Counted from the stretch's first letter, positions 1 to 9,130 are shown. The stretch: 64,000 nucleotides of DNA from Epilithonimonas caeni DSM 17710 (GCF_000426465.1 NZ_AUFK01000009.1:620001-684000); one strand, 5' to 3'. Translations and numbers: made by a program. The notes: generated from the letters alone by a model not told the origin.

Positions 1-1
1 T

Positions 2-283
2 GAATCTGCATTGCAAGCTTCGAGATTGAGATTAAGACCAATTTTGATGACCTCATTTGCGTTCATTATCGGGATGCTTCCGCTAGTTTGGACTCAGGGT
101 GCGGCTGCAAAAGGAAACCACTCTATCGGCATCAGTACGGTTGGCGGAATGTTTACAGGTGTTGTATTCGGGATTTTCATTATTCCGGTGATGTACGTGA
201 TCTTTCAATACCTGCACGAGCAAATGCCAAGCAAGAAGAAACGTAAGCTGAAAAAAGAAAAAGCAGCTTTGAATTTAATCTAA
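2..283 (+). CDS. RND efflux transporter (AcrB/HAE1 family), C-terminal fragment
   Basis: The gene enters the window already open, so only the last 93 residues are visible. They contain the end of the RND membrane domain: the LRPILMT-SFAFIIGMLPL segment, the small-residue stretch around GGMFTGVVFGIFIIPVMY (last transmembrane helix) and a Lys-rich cytoplasmic tail. This matches the C-terminus of inner-membrane proton-driven multidrug pumps of the HAE1 type. A NodT-type outer-membrane factor follows on the same strand after 319 bp, so the two probably belong to one tripartite efflux locus, with the periplasmic adaptor expected upstream of the window. The substrate cannot be inferred. Confidence 0.85.
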   Translation, partial: ESALQASRLRLRPILMTSFAFIIGMLPLVWTQGAAAKGNHSIGISTVGGMFTGVVFGIFIIPVMYVIFQYLHEQMPSKKKRKLKKEKAALNLI

Positions 284-602
284 GTTTTAAACGCAAAGGC
301 GCAAAAGTATTTTGAATGATTCTATGCTTTTAAGGCACAAAGTTTAAGATCTTCGATTTTATTTTGCGACTTGAAGAAGATTTATAAGGATAATTTTACG
401 CCTTTGCGATAAAAACCACATCAAAAATTGAATTAATGACATTGTTTTGGAGTAGCAAATCACACGCATCCCGTCCTGAGTGGACTCTTCGAGAGCTTCA
501 GAGTGACAAAGCGGGAACCCTTCAACAAGCTCAGGATAAACTACAGGCGGATTAGGTTGCCCAAAAAAATTGTTTTTAATAATTGATACAAAAGAAAAAT
601 AA
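284..602. other. Intergenic gap with degenerate dispersed repeat
   Basis: No convincing gene. Positions 471-540 hold a palindrome-rich stretch (GAGTGGACTCTTCGAGAGC, then AGCTTCAGAGTGACA, later TTCAACAAGCTCAGGAT) of the kind seen in dispersed intergenic repeats of Bacteroidota. Related pieces occur at 51791-51815 and 59745-59805. The gap may split the pump gene from its outer-membrane factor without breaking cotranscription. No terminator was seen. Confidence 0.4.
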
Positions 603-2024
603 ATGAAAATAGTAACTAAGATAAAAGAGATTTTGGTCTCAACGGTAGTCGTGGCAAGTGCGGTTTCCTGTATGCCAAAATTAGCGTTGGATAAAGTGAG
701 CCCGGAACTTCCGGAAACATTCCAATATACGGCAACGGCTGACACGGCAAGCGTAGCGAATCTAGAATGGCAACAGTTTTTCAATGACCCGATTTTGCAG
801 GGTTTGATTGAAAAAGGAATCAAAAATAATTATGATTTGCAGATTGCCCTGAAACAGGTTGCTTCTTCACAAGAACGACTGAAACAGGCAAAATATATGC
901 AATATCCTGAGGTTGGATTTGGAGTCACTGGTCAAATCACAAGACCTTCCGACAATAGTCTGAATGGACAAAGCATCAACTTATTTCTAGGAAAAAGTTA
1001 TGTTGAAGATTACAATGCTGCGTTTAATTTGTCTTGGGAAGCTGATATCTGGGGAAAAATCAAGAATCAGCAGGAGGTTTCCAAAATGCAATATCTGCAG
1101 ACTTATGAGGCGACCAAAGCTATTCAAACCCAAGTTGTGGCAGCAATTGCGCAAGGATATTACAATCTCCTGATGCTCGATAAACAATTGGAAATTGCAA
1201 AATCGAATTTAGAATTAAGTAAAAACACATTAAACATAACAGAAAAAATCTGGCAAAGCGGCGATGCAACGTCTTTAGGTGTTCAGCAATCAAAAGCACA
1301 AAAAGAATATACGGAACTCCTGATCACGCAATTGGAACAGAATATTAAAATTCAGGAAAATGCGTTGAGTATTTTGGTTGGTGAAAACCCGACTAAAATC
1401 AACAGAACGATCGAAATGTCCGACACTTCCCTACCTCAGAATTTTTCTGCAGGACTTCCTGCCGCAATGGTAAGCCGTCGCCCAGATGTTCGTCAGCAGG
1501 AATTGGTTCTGTTGGAATCCAATGCTATGATTGGAATTGCCCAAGCTAATATGTATCCGTCTTTGAAAATCACTGCAAACGGAGGCGTGAATTCTTTCAA
1601 GTTTGATAACTGGTTTCAGATTCCGGCGTCTTTGTTTGGCTCAGCCTTAGGTGGAATTACTCAGCCAATTTTCCAGAAAAGACAATTGAAAACAGACCTG
1701 AATGTCGCAAAAATACAGAGAGAGAAAAATGTTCTGGCTTTCCGTCAATCTGTTCTGAATGCCGTTGGTGAAGTTTCCGATGCTTTGGTTTCTAATGAAA
1801 GCCTTAAAGCTCAGGAAGAAAAAGCCAGTGAACAAGTAACAACCTTAAAATCCGGAATTCAAAGCGCTGAAAAACTTTATAAAAGTGGTTTGGTCAATTA
1901 TCTGGAGGTCATCACAGCCCAGGGAAATTCTCTCCAAGCTGAATTGAATCTTGCATCCATCAAAAGACAACGACTCAGCAGTATTGTTGATCTGTACCGT
2001 GCGCTTGGTGGTGGCTGGAAATAA
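603..2024 (+). CDS. NodT-family outer-membrane efflux lipoprotein
   Basis: The 473-residue protein has the length and layout of NodT/OprM-type TolC-like channels. A signal peptide ends in a lipobox (ASAVSC, lipidated Cys23). Two structural repeats of long helices follow, with the hallmark segments LSWEADIWGK in the first half and SRRPDVRQQE at the start of the second. The C-terminal region contains VNYLEVITAQ, typical of the second hairpin. It would form the outer-membrane duct of the RND pump whose C-terminus lies just upstream. The ATG at 603 gives a normal lipoprotein signal. A terminator hairpin follows directly. Confidence 0.9.
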   Translation: MKIVTKIKEILVSTVVVASAVSCMPKLALDKVSPELPETFQYTATADTASVANLEWQQFFNDPILQGLIEKGIKNNYDLQIALKQVASSQERLKQAKYMQYPEVGFGVTGQITRPSDNSLNGQSINLFLGKSYVEDYNAAFNLSWEADIWGKIKNQQEVSKMQYLQTYEATKAIQTQVVAAIAQGYYNLLMLDKQLEIAKSNLELSKNTLNITEKIWQSGDATSLGVQQSKAQKEYTELLITQLEQNIKIQENALSILVGENPTKINRTIEMSDTSLPQNFSAGLPAAMVSRRPDVRQQELVLLESNAMIGIAQANMYPSLKITANGGVNSFKFDNWFQIPASLFGSALGGITQPIFQKRQLKTDLNVAKIQREKNVLAFRQSVLNAVGEVSDALVSNESLKAQEEKASEQVTTLKSGIQSAEKLYKSGLVNYLEVITAQGNSLQAELNLASIKRQRLSSIVDLYRALGGGWK

Positions 2025-2052
2025 TAAATTTAAGTTATTTTTTGTTTGATAG

Positions 2053-2080
2053 ATGTGGTCTTTCGGGACCGCATTTATTG
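2053..2080 (+). terminator. Rho-independent terminator after the efflux gene
   Basis: An 8-bp stem (ATGTGGTC/GACCGCAT, one G-T pair) with a 6-nt loop is followed by a T-rich run. It closes the efflux transcription unit before mnmE. Confidence 0.65.
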
Positions 2081-2141
2081 TTTTAAATTCTTAAATAATT
2101 AAAAAAGAGATTTAATTTGTATTATTAAATTTTCCAAATAC

Positions 2142-2149
2142 TATTTTTG
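2142..2149 (+). promoter_or_regulatory. Bacteroidota-type -7 box upstream of mnmE
   Basis: TATTTTTG matches the TAnnTTTG -7 consensus, with a TTTG -33 candidate at 2116-2119. It sits only 4 nt before the mnmE ATG, so the mRNA would be nearly leaderless. Confidence 0.4.
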
Positions 2150-2153
2150 TACA

Positions 2154-3539
2154 ATGAATCAGGATACAATTTGCGCATTAGCGACAGCCAACGGAATTGG
2201 GGCAATAGGAATTATCAGAGTTTCCGGTAATGAATCTTTTGAAATTGTCAATAGAATATTCGAAGGAAAAAATCTTGAAAAGGTAGAATCTCATACGGTT
2301 CATTATGGTTTCATTAAAGATGAAAACGAAACGATAGATGAAGTCATGATCTCAGTTTTTCATGCTCCCAAGACTTTCACGACGGAAAATTCCGTTGAGA
2401 TCTCTTTTCACGGTTCGCCTTATATAGGGAAAAAAATCCTTGAAGTTCTGATAAAAAACGGAGCAAGAATGGCAAAAGCCGGAGAGTTTACCATGCGGGC
2501 ATTCATGAATGGAAGAATCGACCTGTCACAGGCAGAGTCCATTGCCGATCTGATCGCTTCTGAAAATGAGGCATCCCGAAAAGTGGCACTTAATCAATTG
2601 AAAGGTGGAATCTCCAATGAAATTTCTTTTCTGCGAAATGACTTATTGAATTTTACTTCGCTAATTGAACTTGAACTTGACTTTGCGGAAGAAGATGTGG
2701 AATTTGCTGATAGAACCGCATTGAAATCCTTACTTTATAAAATAGAAAATAAATTAAACTCGCTTATCGAAAGTTTCCAATACGGAAATGCTATTAAAAA
2801 TGGAACGGCGGTCGCAATTATTGGTAAGCCAAATGCCGGAAAATCTACCCTTCTGAATGCTCTACTAAAAGAAGAAAGAGCAATAGTGAGCAATATTGCC
2901 GGAACAACCCGTGATACAATCGAGGAAATTCTCCATATCAAAGGGCACGCTTTCCGATTGATCGACACAGCCGGTTTACGTGAAACAGTAGACGAAATAG
3001 AAGCGATCGGTGTAAAAAAGGCTAAGGAAAAAGTTGAAAATGCCGAGATTCTGGTATATCTCGCAGATGCCGGAACAGAAGATCTCTCGGAAGATATCGA
3101 AATGATAAAGTCTTTGCTAAGAGAAGATCTGAAACTGATCATCTGTGCTACAAAAATTGATGAAGTCATTCCCACTCAGTACGAAAAGTTGGAACAAATT
3201 TTCAGAAATGCAATCTCAACTGATTTTGATTTTATAAAAATTTCAGCTGTCGAAAACCAAAACCTTCAGGACCTGAAAAATGAATTGTCGTCTTATGTAG
3301 AACAATTGAAATCTGAAGAAGGCAATGTTGTCATTACCAACCAGCGCCATTATGAAGCTTTACAAAAGTCCTTAAATTCAGTTAAACAAGTTGATGAGGC
3401 AGTAAGTTCACAAATCACAACCGAGCTTTTGGCCTATGAGCTTAGAAATGCTTTAGAATATCTTGGAGAAATATCCGGAGAGTTCAGCAATGATGAAGTT
3501 TTGGGAAATATTTTCAGCAAGTTTTGTATCGGGAAGTAA
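2154..3539 (+). CDS. mnmE: tRNA uridine-5-carboxymethylaminomethyl(34) synthesis GTPase MnmE
   Basis: MnmE acts with MnmG to add the carboxymethylaminomethyl group to U34 of several tRNAs. The 461-residue protein has the conserved start DTICALATA-GAIGIIRVSG, the folate-binding N-domain, and a GTPase domain with P-loop GKPNAGKS (about residues 224-231), GTTRDT, DTAGL and a TKID variant of NKxD. It ends in the catalytic C-terminal tail FCIGK. The gene is intact. Its last codons form the left attachment site of a 12.6-kb island, so the 3' end of mnmE is the insertion target, as for SGI1-type islands in Enterobacteria. The ATG at 2154 matches the family start. Confidence 0.97.
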   Translation: MNQDTICALATANGIGAIGIIRVSGNESFEIVNRIFEGKNLEKVESHTVHYGFIKDENETIDEVMISVFHAPKTFTTENSVEISFHGSPYIGKKILEVLIKNGARMAKAGEFTMRAFMNGRIDLSQAESIADLIASENEASRKVALNQLKGGISNEISFLRNDLLNFTSLIELELDFAEEDVEFADRTALKSLLYKIENKLNSLIESFQYGNAIKNGTAVAIIGKPNAGKSTLLNALLKEERAIVSNIAGTTRDTIEEILHIKGHAFRLIDTAGLRETVDEIEAIGVKKAKEKVENAEILVYLADAGTEDLSEDIEMIKSLLREDLKLIICATKIDEVIPTQYEKLEQIFRNAISTDFDFIKISAVENQNLQDLKNELSSYVEQLKSEEGNVVITNQRHYEALQKSLNSVKQVDEAVSSQITTELLAYELRNALEYLGEISGEFSNDEVLGNIFSKFCIGK

Positions 3540-3541
3540 CC
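3525..3541 (+). repeat. attL core (17-bp direct repeat, mnmE 3' end)
   Basis: TGTATCGGGAAGTAACC encodes the C-I-G-K-stop end of MnmE and is repeated exactly at 16126-16142. Confidence 0.9.
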
Positions 3542-3610
3542 GCCATTTTCTAAGCACCATATTTCTACTATACAACCCGCATTAATAAAGGAAAATCAGA
3601 AAGTGTTAAT

Positions 3611-3640
3611 TGACATTTTCTGACATTTTTTGACATCTTT
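3611..3640 (+). repeat. Three tandem 10-bp repeats near attL
   Basis: TGACATTTTC, TGACATTTTT and TGACATCTTT follow each other with an exact 10-bp period, about one helical turn, 70 bp inside the left end. Such phased repeats are plausible arm-type sites for the recombinase or its excisionase. Function is inferred only. Confidence 0.5.
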
Positions 3641-3644
3641 TATA

Positions 3645-3656
3645 CCACTAAATGTG
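3645..3656 (+). repeat. CCACTAWWTGTG end motif, left copy
   Basis: CCACTAAATGTG here has an inverted counterpart (CCACTATTTGTG read on the minus strand) at 16102-16113 beside attR. An inverted pair at the two ends suggests a binding site for the integration machinery. Confidence 0.4.
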
Positions 3657-3720
3657 ATACTCTGTTGTTTTTAATCTCTAAAAAAATGAATTTTAGGATA
3701 CTCTAAGAGAAATTTAAACG

Positions 3721-3760
3721 GTAAATAATCGTAGATACACGTAAATACCGCTAAATACTG
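3721..3760 (+). repeat. Four degenerate 10-bp repeats (core TAAATA)
   Basis: GTAAATAATC, GTAGATACAC, GTAAATACCG and CTAAATACTG are phased at 10 bp. They lie between attL and the first HTH gene, and are candidate binding sites for that protein or for the recombinase. Confidence 0.45.
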
Positions 3761-3799
3761 AGAGAGATTATTAACATATAGAAAATCGGAAAGTATCAA

Positions 3800-4165
3800 A
3801 TGAGCAGTAACATTAGGATTGAGAAGATTTGTATCTTCTGTAAAGAGAAATTCATCGCTAAAACATTCTCTACAAAGTATTGTACTCACAGATGTAATCA
3901 AAAGGATTATAAGAAGAAAGTAAAAGAGGAAAGAATCCAAAAATCTAAAGAAGAATTTCAAACGGAGGTAAAACTCAAACAACTTAAAGTGGTTTCTATT
4001 GAAGATGTTCAGAAGAAAACATATCTTACTATAAAAGAAGTTTGTTTGTTGATGAATATCTCTGAATCTACAATCAGAAAACTGATTAAAAAAGGAGATT
4101 TAAAAACAATCCGTGTTGGTAAGAAACATTTTCTTTTGAAATCTGAATTAAATAATTTCCGTTGA
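3800..4165 (+). CDS. Zinc-finger-like plus HTH (excisionase-family) protein
   Basis: The 121-residue protein has four cysteines arranged as C11-x2-C14 and C28-x3-C32, a likely small zinc-binding module. A charged linker follows, then a C-terminal helix-turn-helix of the HTH_17/excisionase type (TIKEVCLLMNISESTIRKLIKKG...IRVGKKHFLLKSELNNF). Such proteins next to tyrosine recombinases in Bacteroidota islands act as directionality factors or regulators. It lies 260 bp inside attL and downstream of phased repeats it could bind. Function as an excisionase is inference. Confidence 0.7.
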   Translation: MSSNIRIEKICIFCKEKFIAKTFSTKYCTHRCNQKDYKKKVKEERIQKSKEEFQTEVKLKQLKVVSIEDVQKKTYLTIKEVCLLMNISESTIRKLIKKGDLKTIRVGKKHFLLKSELNNFR

Positions 4166-4479
4166 GATTAATCATCAAACATTCAAAATTTCCTTTGTAT
4201 TAAATCCAAAAATCGGTTTTAAACAATTTTCAATGGAACAATACAGATTTAAGAATTAAAATTGTTGTAACTTCTTTAAAATCGTTAATGGTGTTTTTAA
4301 GTGTTATTTTCTTAATAGTAGTTATTTCTTATTTCCCTTTACTAAATTTTTTCGTTGATGCTTATATACTTATATACCATTGAATATGAATATATTATAT
4401 AAGTATATATATTATATAAAATATATGAGGATATATTTATGTAGTAGTAGAGAAAAGTAGTAAGGATATTTAGTAGTAA

Positions 4480-4511
<32 letters not shown>

Positions 4512-4623
4512 AAAATTAGTAGTAGAGTAAAATCAGTTAAAACAGTAGTAAATTAAGAGGAGAAATAAAGTAAATCAACCGAAAAATCAGAAAATATCAA
4601 AAGAAGAACGAAAATTAAGGATG

Positions 4624-4669
4624 AAATTTCAAACCGAAGAGGAGATTTCTGCTGTGAGGTTTGAAATTT
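4624..4669. repeat. 12-bp inverted repeat
   Basis: AAATTTCAAACC at 4624-4635 and its exact reverse complement at 4658-4669 are separated by 22 bp. This gives a possible RNA hairpin or protein-binding site. Confidence 0.6.
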
Positions 4670-4700
4670 TGTAGTTGATTTTCAAAATTTTACGATGATG

Positions 4701-4720
4701 ATAGTATCAAATGATACTAT
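4701..4720. repeat. Perfect 8-bp hairpin / operator-like palindrome
   Basis: ATAGTATC, a 4-nt loop AAAT, then GATACTAT. It resembles an operator half-site pair or a small RNA hairpin. No T-run follows, so it is not a terminator. Confidence 0.5.
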
Positions 4721-4864
4721 AGAACAAACGGAAATGGATGTTAGATTGATTTTAATATCAAAATTGATGAATTTGTAATGAAATAAAATTTACGATGTAG
4801 AACTTTTTTAAAAACAGTAGTTGTATTTTCAAAATAAAAGGAAGGACTTTACACCACTTTACAA

Positions 4865-4896
4865 TTGAGGGAGTCGAAGTTTTTAATAAAGTAAAG
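4865..4896 (-). repeat. Bipartite motif, left (inverted) copy
   Basis: The minus strand reads CTTTACTTT, an 8-nt spacer, then CTTCGACTCCCTCAA. The same two blocks in the same order occur on the plus strand at 9131-9165 with an 11-nt spacer. The pair brackets the recombinase-to-primase module in inverted orientation. Confidence 0.6.
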
Positions 4897-4898
4897 AG

Positions 4899-4928
4899 AA
4901 TCCGAACAGAAATGTTTGGATTTTTTTT
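4899..4928 (+). terminator. Terminator-like hairpin in the non-coding region
   Basis: AATCCGAAC and GTTTGGATT form a 9-bp stem with one G-T pair, and a run of eight T follows. A terminator here implies a transcript from the upstream non-coding region, possibly an RNA gene. Confidence 0.6.
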
Positions 4929-5123
4929 GTTAAAAATTAGGTGAATAACTGATGCAGACTACCACTACTTAACTGCTGTAAGAATGTGGTTAGTTTCACA
5001 TAGAGAAAGTAAACTTAGAAATTTGAAAACAATATAATTAGGTTAATACCACACGTTCACTGTTGTCTCCGAAGTGAGTTAGGGGGAATGTTACATCACA
5101 ATTAGTAACAAAACCTAAAAAAA

Positions 5124-6263
5124 ATGAAAGTTTATTTAAAAACCAGAGAGGGGAAACTTAGTAAAAAAAGTATTGAAAAAGGACGTGTGAAAATGAATAG
5201 TTTGTTTTTGATGTTCCACGATAGTTTAACTCAAAAAAGGAGTTATGAATTTTTGAAACTTTATATCTACGATAAACCGAAAACAATTATTGAGAAAGAC
5301 CACAACAAAGAAACGCTACAACTTGCTGAATCGATAAAAGCTCAAAAGGTGTTGGAATTTAATTCGAGGAAACACGGATTTGTAAGTAGTTTGAGTGGTA
5401 AGATTGGATTTCTGAACTACTTTAATGAATTGGTAGAGAAAAGATATGATACGGAGGGAACGTATGGAAATTGGTTTAGTACGTTGAAACATCTAACAAT
5501 TTTTTGTAAAGGGTTAGATATTCAGATTTCTAAAATAGATGAAACATTCTTGGAGAATTTTAAGGAATATCTTTTGAAAGAAAAAATATCTAACAATGGA
5601 GGAAGATTATCACAGAATACTGCGTTATCGTACTTCAATAAGGTTAGAACAGCGTTGAAAGAAGCGTATAGAAATAAAATGATTTCAGAAAATCCTACAT
5701 TAAGGGTAAAAACAATAAAAGAGAAAGAAACCAATAGAGAATATCTCACTTTGGAAGAACTACAAAAGTTGGTGAAAACAGAATGTGAAGTACCGATTTT
5801 GAAACAATCATTTATCTTTAGTTCACTCACAGGATTAAGATTTTCTGATGTGAAATCTTTGAAGTGGAAAAATCTCTACTACGATTCTGAAAATGGTTGG
5901 ATTTTAAAGTACACACAACAGAAAACTAAAGGAATGGAGAATCTTCCGATAAGTGAACAAGCTGTAAAACTTCTTGGAGAAAGGAAAGATGATGATGTAT
6001 TGTTGTTTGAAAATTTAACTTATAGTGCCTACCACAACAAAAAATTACACAAATGGGTAAAGGAAGCAGGAATCGATAAACACATCACTTACCATAGTTC
6101 ACGACATACTTTTGCTACACTACAACTAACTATGGATACAGATATTTACACCGTCAGTAAATTATTAGGACACAGAAATCTGAAAACTACAGAAATCTAT
6201 ACAAAAGTGATTGATAAAAAGAAGATAGATGCTGTATCAAAAATTCCTGATTTATATTTGTAG
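5124..6263 (+). CDS. Tyrosine recombinase (island integrase)
   Basis: This integrase would carry out site-specific recombination between attP and the mnmE 3' end. The 379-residue protein has an N-terminal arm/SAM-like region, a core-binding domain (about 90-190) and a catalytic domain. All active-site residues are visible: Arg239 (TGLRFSD), Lys about 267-269 (QKTKG), His324-x2-Arg327 (HSSRHTFA), His350 (LLGH) and nucleophile Tyr359 (TEIYTKV). Its lone position inside the island, 1.6 kb from attL, suggests it is the element's own enzyme. A leader of about 200 bp precedes it. No Shine-Dalgarno sequence is seen, as usual here. Confidence 0.93.
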   Translation: MKVYLKTREGKLSKKSIEKGRVKMNSLFLMFHDSLTQKRSYEFLKLYIYDKPKTIIEKDHNKETLQLAESIKAQKVLEFNSRKHGFVSSLSGKIGFLNYFNELVEKRYDTEGTYGNWFSTLKHLTIFCKGLDIQISKIDETFLENFKEYLLKEKISNNGGRLSQNTALSYFNKVRTALKEAYRNKMISENPTLRVKTIKEKETNREYLTLEELQKLVKTECEVPILKQSFIFSSLTGLRFSDVKSLKWKNLYYDSENGWILKYTQQKTKGMENLPISEQAVKLLGERKDDDVLLFENLTYSAYHNKKLHKWVKEAGIDKHITYHSSRHTFATLQLTMDTDIYTVSKLLGHRNLKTTEIYTKVIDKKKIDAVSKIPDLYL

Positions 6264-6277
6264 ATAAAACTTTATCT

Positions 6278-7477
6278 ATGAATGATATAAATGGAGAACA
6301 TTCCCAAAATTCTTATTTCGAAGAGTTATCTTATAAAGAATACCAAAAGAGAGATATTCTTAATGAGAACAACGGAAAAATTAATTTCTCAGAAATTAAA
6401 GAACGATTGAAAGAAGTTAGGAATGTTCTTCCTGTATATACTAAAAAGGAAATTAAATCTTTAGAGGAGGAATTTTATGTACTTAAAACTTACGAAGAGA
6501 AGTTAAAATTTTGGATTGATAAAAGATTAGGATTAACGAAACCCGATTTATCTTTTGAGAGAAAGTTTGAAAATAAAGTATGGAAAATTCCTTTTAAGAT
6601 TGTACCGTTGAACGATACTGAAAGTAATTTATATTTTGATTATCTACTACAATGGTTTAATGAAATCAATATCAACTCCAAAATAAAGTATTTTACTTTT
6701 GAAACTCTTAAAACCAATTTATTAGAGAATGGTCAGTTAAGAAGAAAAACAATCAACAAAGAATTGAATCAAACAAAGAATCGTATTAATGATTTAATTT
6801 CCAATGAACAATTTTTTACACAAAAATTTGTAAACGGTTTTCGTTTAAATCAGAATCTTCTTAAAGATTTGTATGATGGTTATTTAACTACTGATAAAAT
6901 TATTGTTGTAGCCTACCTATTATCACCCATTTTGGGTTACTTGGAATATGAAAAATTTCTAAACCAAAAATTAAAGAATGAAGATTTTATTTCGGATGAA
7001 AAAATGAAATCCGAAGAGAAAGGAGGTAAAGGAAATTATTTATTGAAAGGACATACATTTAGGAAAACGAATTTTTTCACAACAGAAAATTTAGATAAGT
7101 TAAGAATTGAACTTATTAAACAAAATATTATAGAAGATATTTCCTTTGATGATTTCAAAGATATTTTTTCTGAACAACCAGCTACAAAGGTAAAAAGTAG
7201 AATAATTTGGAAATTGGAAAATAATCGTTCATCTGCTACATACATAAGATATGACTGGCAATCATTACTTAGTTTGATAAACGAAGTTGTGGAACCCGAT
7301 TTTGTAAAGTATAAAGGAGAAATAAAAGAACTACTAAAATGGTATTTCGATTTCCCCGATAACACACTTTCTAACAAAATTGAGGATTCATTTTCTGATT
7401 ATCTAACCACATTTGAAAAAAATCATAGAAAATCAACCAAAGAAATCATAGAAATTTTCAAAAAAATAAATAAGTAA
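6278..7477 (+). CDS. Hypothetical island protein, 399 aa
   Basis: I do not recognise a family. The protein is soluble, charged and Lys/Glu/Asn-rich, predicted largely helical, with no signal peptide or membrane segment. It starts 14 bp after the recombinase and so is probably cotranscribed with it. In Bacteroidota integrative elements this position is often taken by an accessory or regulatory protein, but I could not match it to RteC or another named factor. The middle portion (about 225-245) is a Lys/Glu-rich linker, and a second globular region follows from about residue 250. Confidence 0.75.
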   Translation: MNDINGEHSQNSYFEELSYKEYQKRDILNENNGKINFSEIKERLKEVRNVLPVYTKKEIKSLEEEFYVLKTYEEKLKFWIDKRLGLTKPDLSFERKFENKVWKIPFKIVPLNDTESNLYFDYLLQWFNEININSKIKYFTFETLKTNLLENGQLRRKTINKELNQTKNRINDLISNEQFFTQKFVNGFRLNQNLLKDLYDGYLTTDKIIVVAYLLSPILGYLEYEKFLNQKLKNEDFISDEKMKSEEKGGKGNYLLKGHTFRKTNFFTTENLDKLRIELIKQNIIEDISFDDFKDIFSEQPATKVKSRIIWKLENNRSSATYIRYDWQSLLSLINEVVEPDFVKYKGEIKELLKWYFDFPDNTLSNKIEDSFSDYLTTFEKNHRKSTKEIIEIFKKINK

Positions 7478-7581
7478 CTGATTATCAGGTGTTTCTTAAC
7501 CCCAAAACTTACCAGTTAAAAGATTTCAACCCGACTTAAACAACACAAAATTTGTCTCATTAAATTTTTAAACAAATTATA

Positions 7582-7872
7582 ATGAAACAAAAAGTTGATT
7601 TAAGTAAGAAAGAAGAAATTTTAGATTTCTTCAAAAAAAGAATGTTAACCACCAAAGAAGCAGCATTCTATTTAGGATTGAGTATAATTACGGTAAGAAG
7701 AAAAGCTGGAAATGGGGAAATTCCATCATATCGACCAAATGGAAAAAATCTATATTTTGAAATATCCGAATTAGATGAGTATATTTTATCAAAACACAGA
7801 AGTAGTGTAGAAAAATCACAAAAGGTAGCTGCAAACTTGAACTTTAAAATTTCTAAGAAATGGAAGATTTGA
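7582..7872 (+). CDS. HTH_17 excisionase-family DNA-binding protein
   Basis: A 96-residue protein dominated by a MerR-like winged HTH of the excisionase type: MLTTKEAAFYLGLSIITVRR, then IPSYRPNGKNLYFEISELDEYI, with a short basic tail. Proteins of this class bind att-proximal DNA and control excision or activate transfer and replication genes in Bacteroides elements. The stop overlaps the start of the downstream VirE_N-like gene by 13 bp, indicating translational coupling. It is the second HTH_17 protein of the island. Confidence 0.85.
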   Translation: MKQKVDLSKKEEILDFFKKRMLTTKEAAFYLGLSIITVRRKAGNGEIPSYRPNGKNLYFEISELDEYILSKHRSSVEKSQKVAANLNFKISKKWKI

Positions 7873-8951
7873 TGTTTAATGTGTGGAGACATTTCTCCAC
7901 ACATACAGATTTTATTACTTTAGAACAATTTGTTAACAAAATTAAAAATGGATATTGTGACAGCCACATCAAAAAATTAAGAGACGAATTTGAAATAAAT
8001 GGAAAATCAGATTTACATAAAAAACTAAAAGAACAACTTCCAGGTATTACATTTAGCGGTAAATTTTCCGTAGATAGAAGAAAACTAGAAGGTTTAGAAG
8101 AGTATTATCCTTTTATGATATTAGATGTAGATAGCATTGAAAACGAAGAAAAGCTTCAGGTTATTTTTAAAAGAGCAAAAAAAAATAGATATGTTTGTTC
8201 AGTATTTCGTTCAGCAACAGGGAATGGATTGAAAATAATAACTAAAACGAACAACACAGATTTTAAAAAACATACCAAATTATATAAAGTATTGGTTAAA
8301 TATTTTGAATCCGATTTGGGTGTAGAATTTGACAAATCAACTTGTGATGTTTCACGATTGTGTTATTACTCTTATGATCCCGATATTTATTATAACAAAG
8401 ATTCAGAAATTTTTGATTTCTCCAGTGAAGTAAAAGAAGAAAGAGTTGGGAATGATAATGATGTTTTTTCTTTGAAAATGGAAGAGATGATTTGCTTCAC
8501 GAAAAACAAACAACCATACAAATTTGGTAATAGAAACAATTATCTGAAATTACTAAGTGTGAATTGTTCCAACCACGGAATTGAAGAATCTGAATTTTTA
8601 GAATTTAGTTTACAAAATTATATAGAGGATGATTTTAATGAATTTGAGATTACAAGAATAGTTAGAGAAACGTATAAAAAATATAAATCTGGTTTTGGAA
8701 GTTGGGAAAATAGATTGAACAAAATACTTAGAGAGAAATCTGAAACTCAAAATAAAAAAAATGAATCAAAACAATCGTCTAATGATATTGTTTTTGAAGA
8801 TGAAATTTTTCAACAATACTATGATAATCTCAGTAAAACGTTTCCAAAAAAGTACACCGATTTTATCCGAAGTTTAAAATCTGAACGTGAAAAGGATATA
8901 GTAATACTAACGATGATGACGGTGTTGAATTCTATTTATCAAACAGAATAG
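7860..8951 (+). CDS. BT4734/VirE_N-type primase-like protein, apparently truncated
   Basis: Residues from about 15 to 190 match the VirE N-terminal (BT4734-like) domain common in Bacteroidota mobile elements: GITFSGKFSVDRRKLEGLEEY, FMILDVDSIEN, FRSATGNGLKIITKT and CDVSRLCYYSYDP. A PriCT-like helical region follows (about 205-285). In relatives this leads into a DUF3987 helicase/primase domain. Here the protein stops about 30 residues into what looks like that domain (SEREKDIVILTMMTVLNSI). The 363-residue product is therefore probably a truncated replication protein, or one that has lost its partner. A start at 7872 is also possible. Confidence 0.75.
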   Translation: MEDLMFNVWRHFSTHTDFITLEQFVNKIKNGYCDSHIKKLRDEFEINGKSDLHKKLKEQLPGITFSGKFSVDRRKLEGLEEYYPFMILDVDSIENEEKLQVIFKRAKKNRYVCSVFRSATGNGLKIITKTNNTDFKKHTKLYKVLVKYFESDLGVEFDKSTCDVSRLCYYSYDPDIYYNKDSEIFDFSSEVKEERVGNDNDVFSLKMEEMICFTKNKQPYKFGNRNNYLKLLSVNCSNHGIEESEFLEFSLQNYIEDDFNEFEITRIVRETYKKYKSGFGSWENRLNKILREKSETQNKKNESKQSSNDIVFEDEIFQQYYDNLSKTFPKKYTDFIRSLKSEREKDIVILTMMTVLNSIYQTE

Positions 8952-9130
8952 TTGGTAAATATCATATGAAATAATATCTTTACACTAACAAATAAAAAAG
9001 AAAAAATATCGAATAAATAAAATTTAAAATACTCAACATTAGCGAACTGATTTCTGTCTTTGAAAAGTCGAAAATTTAATATCCACAGGAAAAAGTTTAG
9101 CAAATGTTCAGGTCTATGGCTTGAGCGTTG

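Noticed and set aside
359-823. Minus-strand ORF of 154 codons over the start of the efflux gene
   Set aside because: Overlaps the NodT coding sequence and shows no protein-like features; it is a shadow frame.
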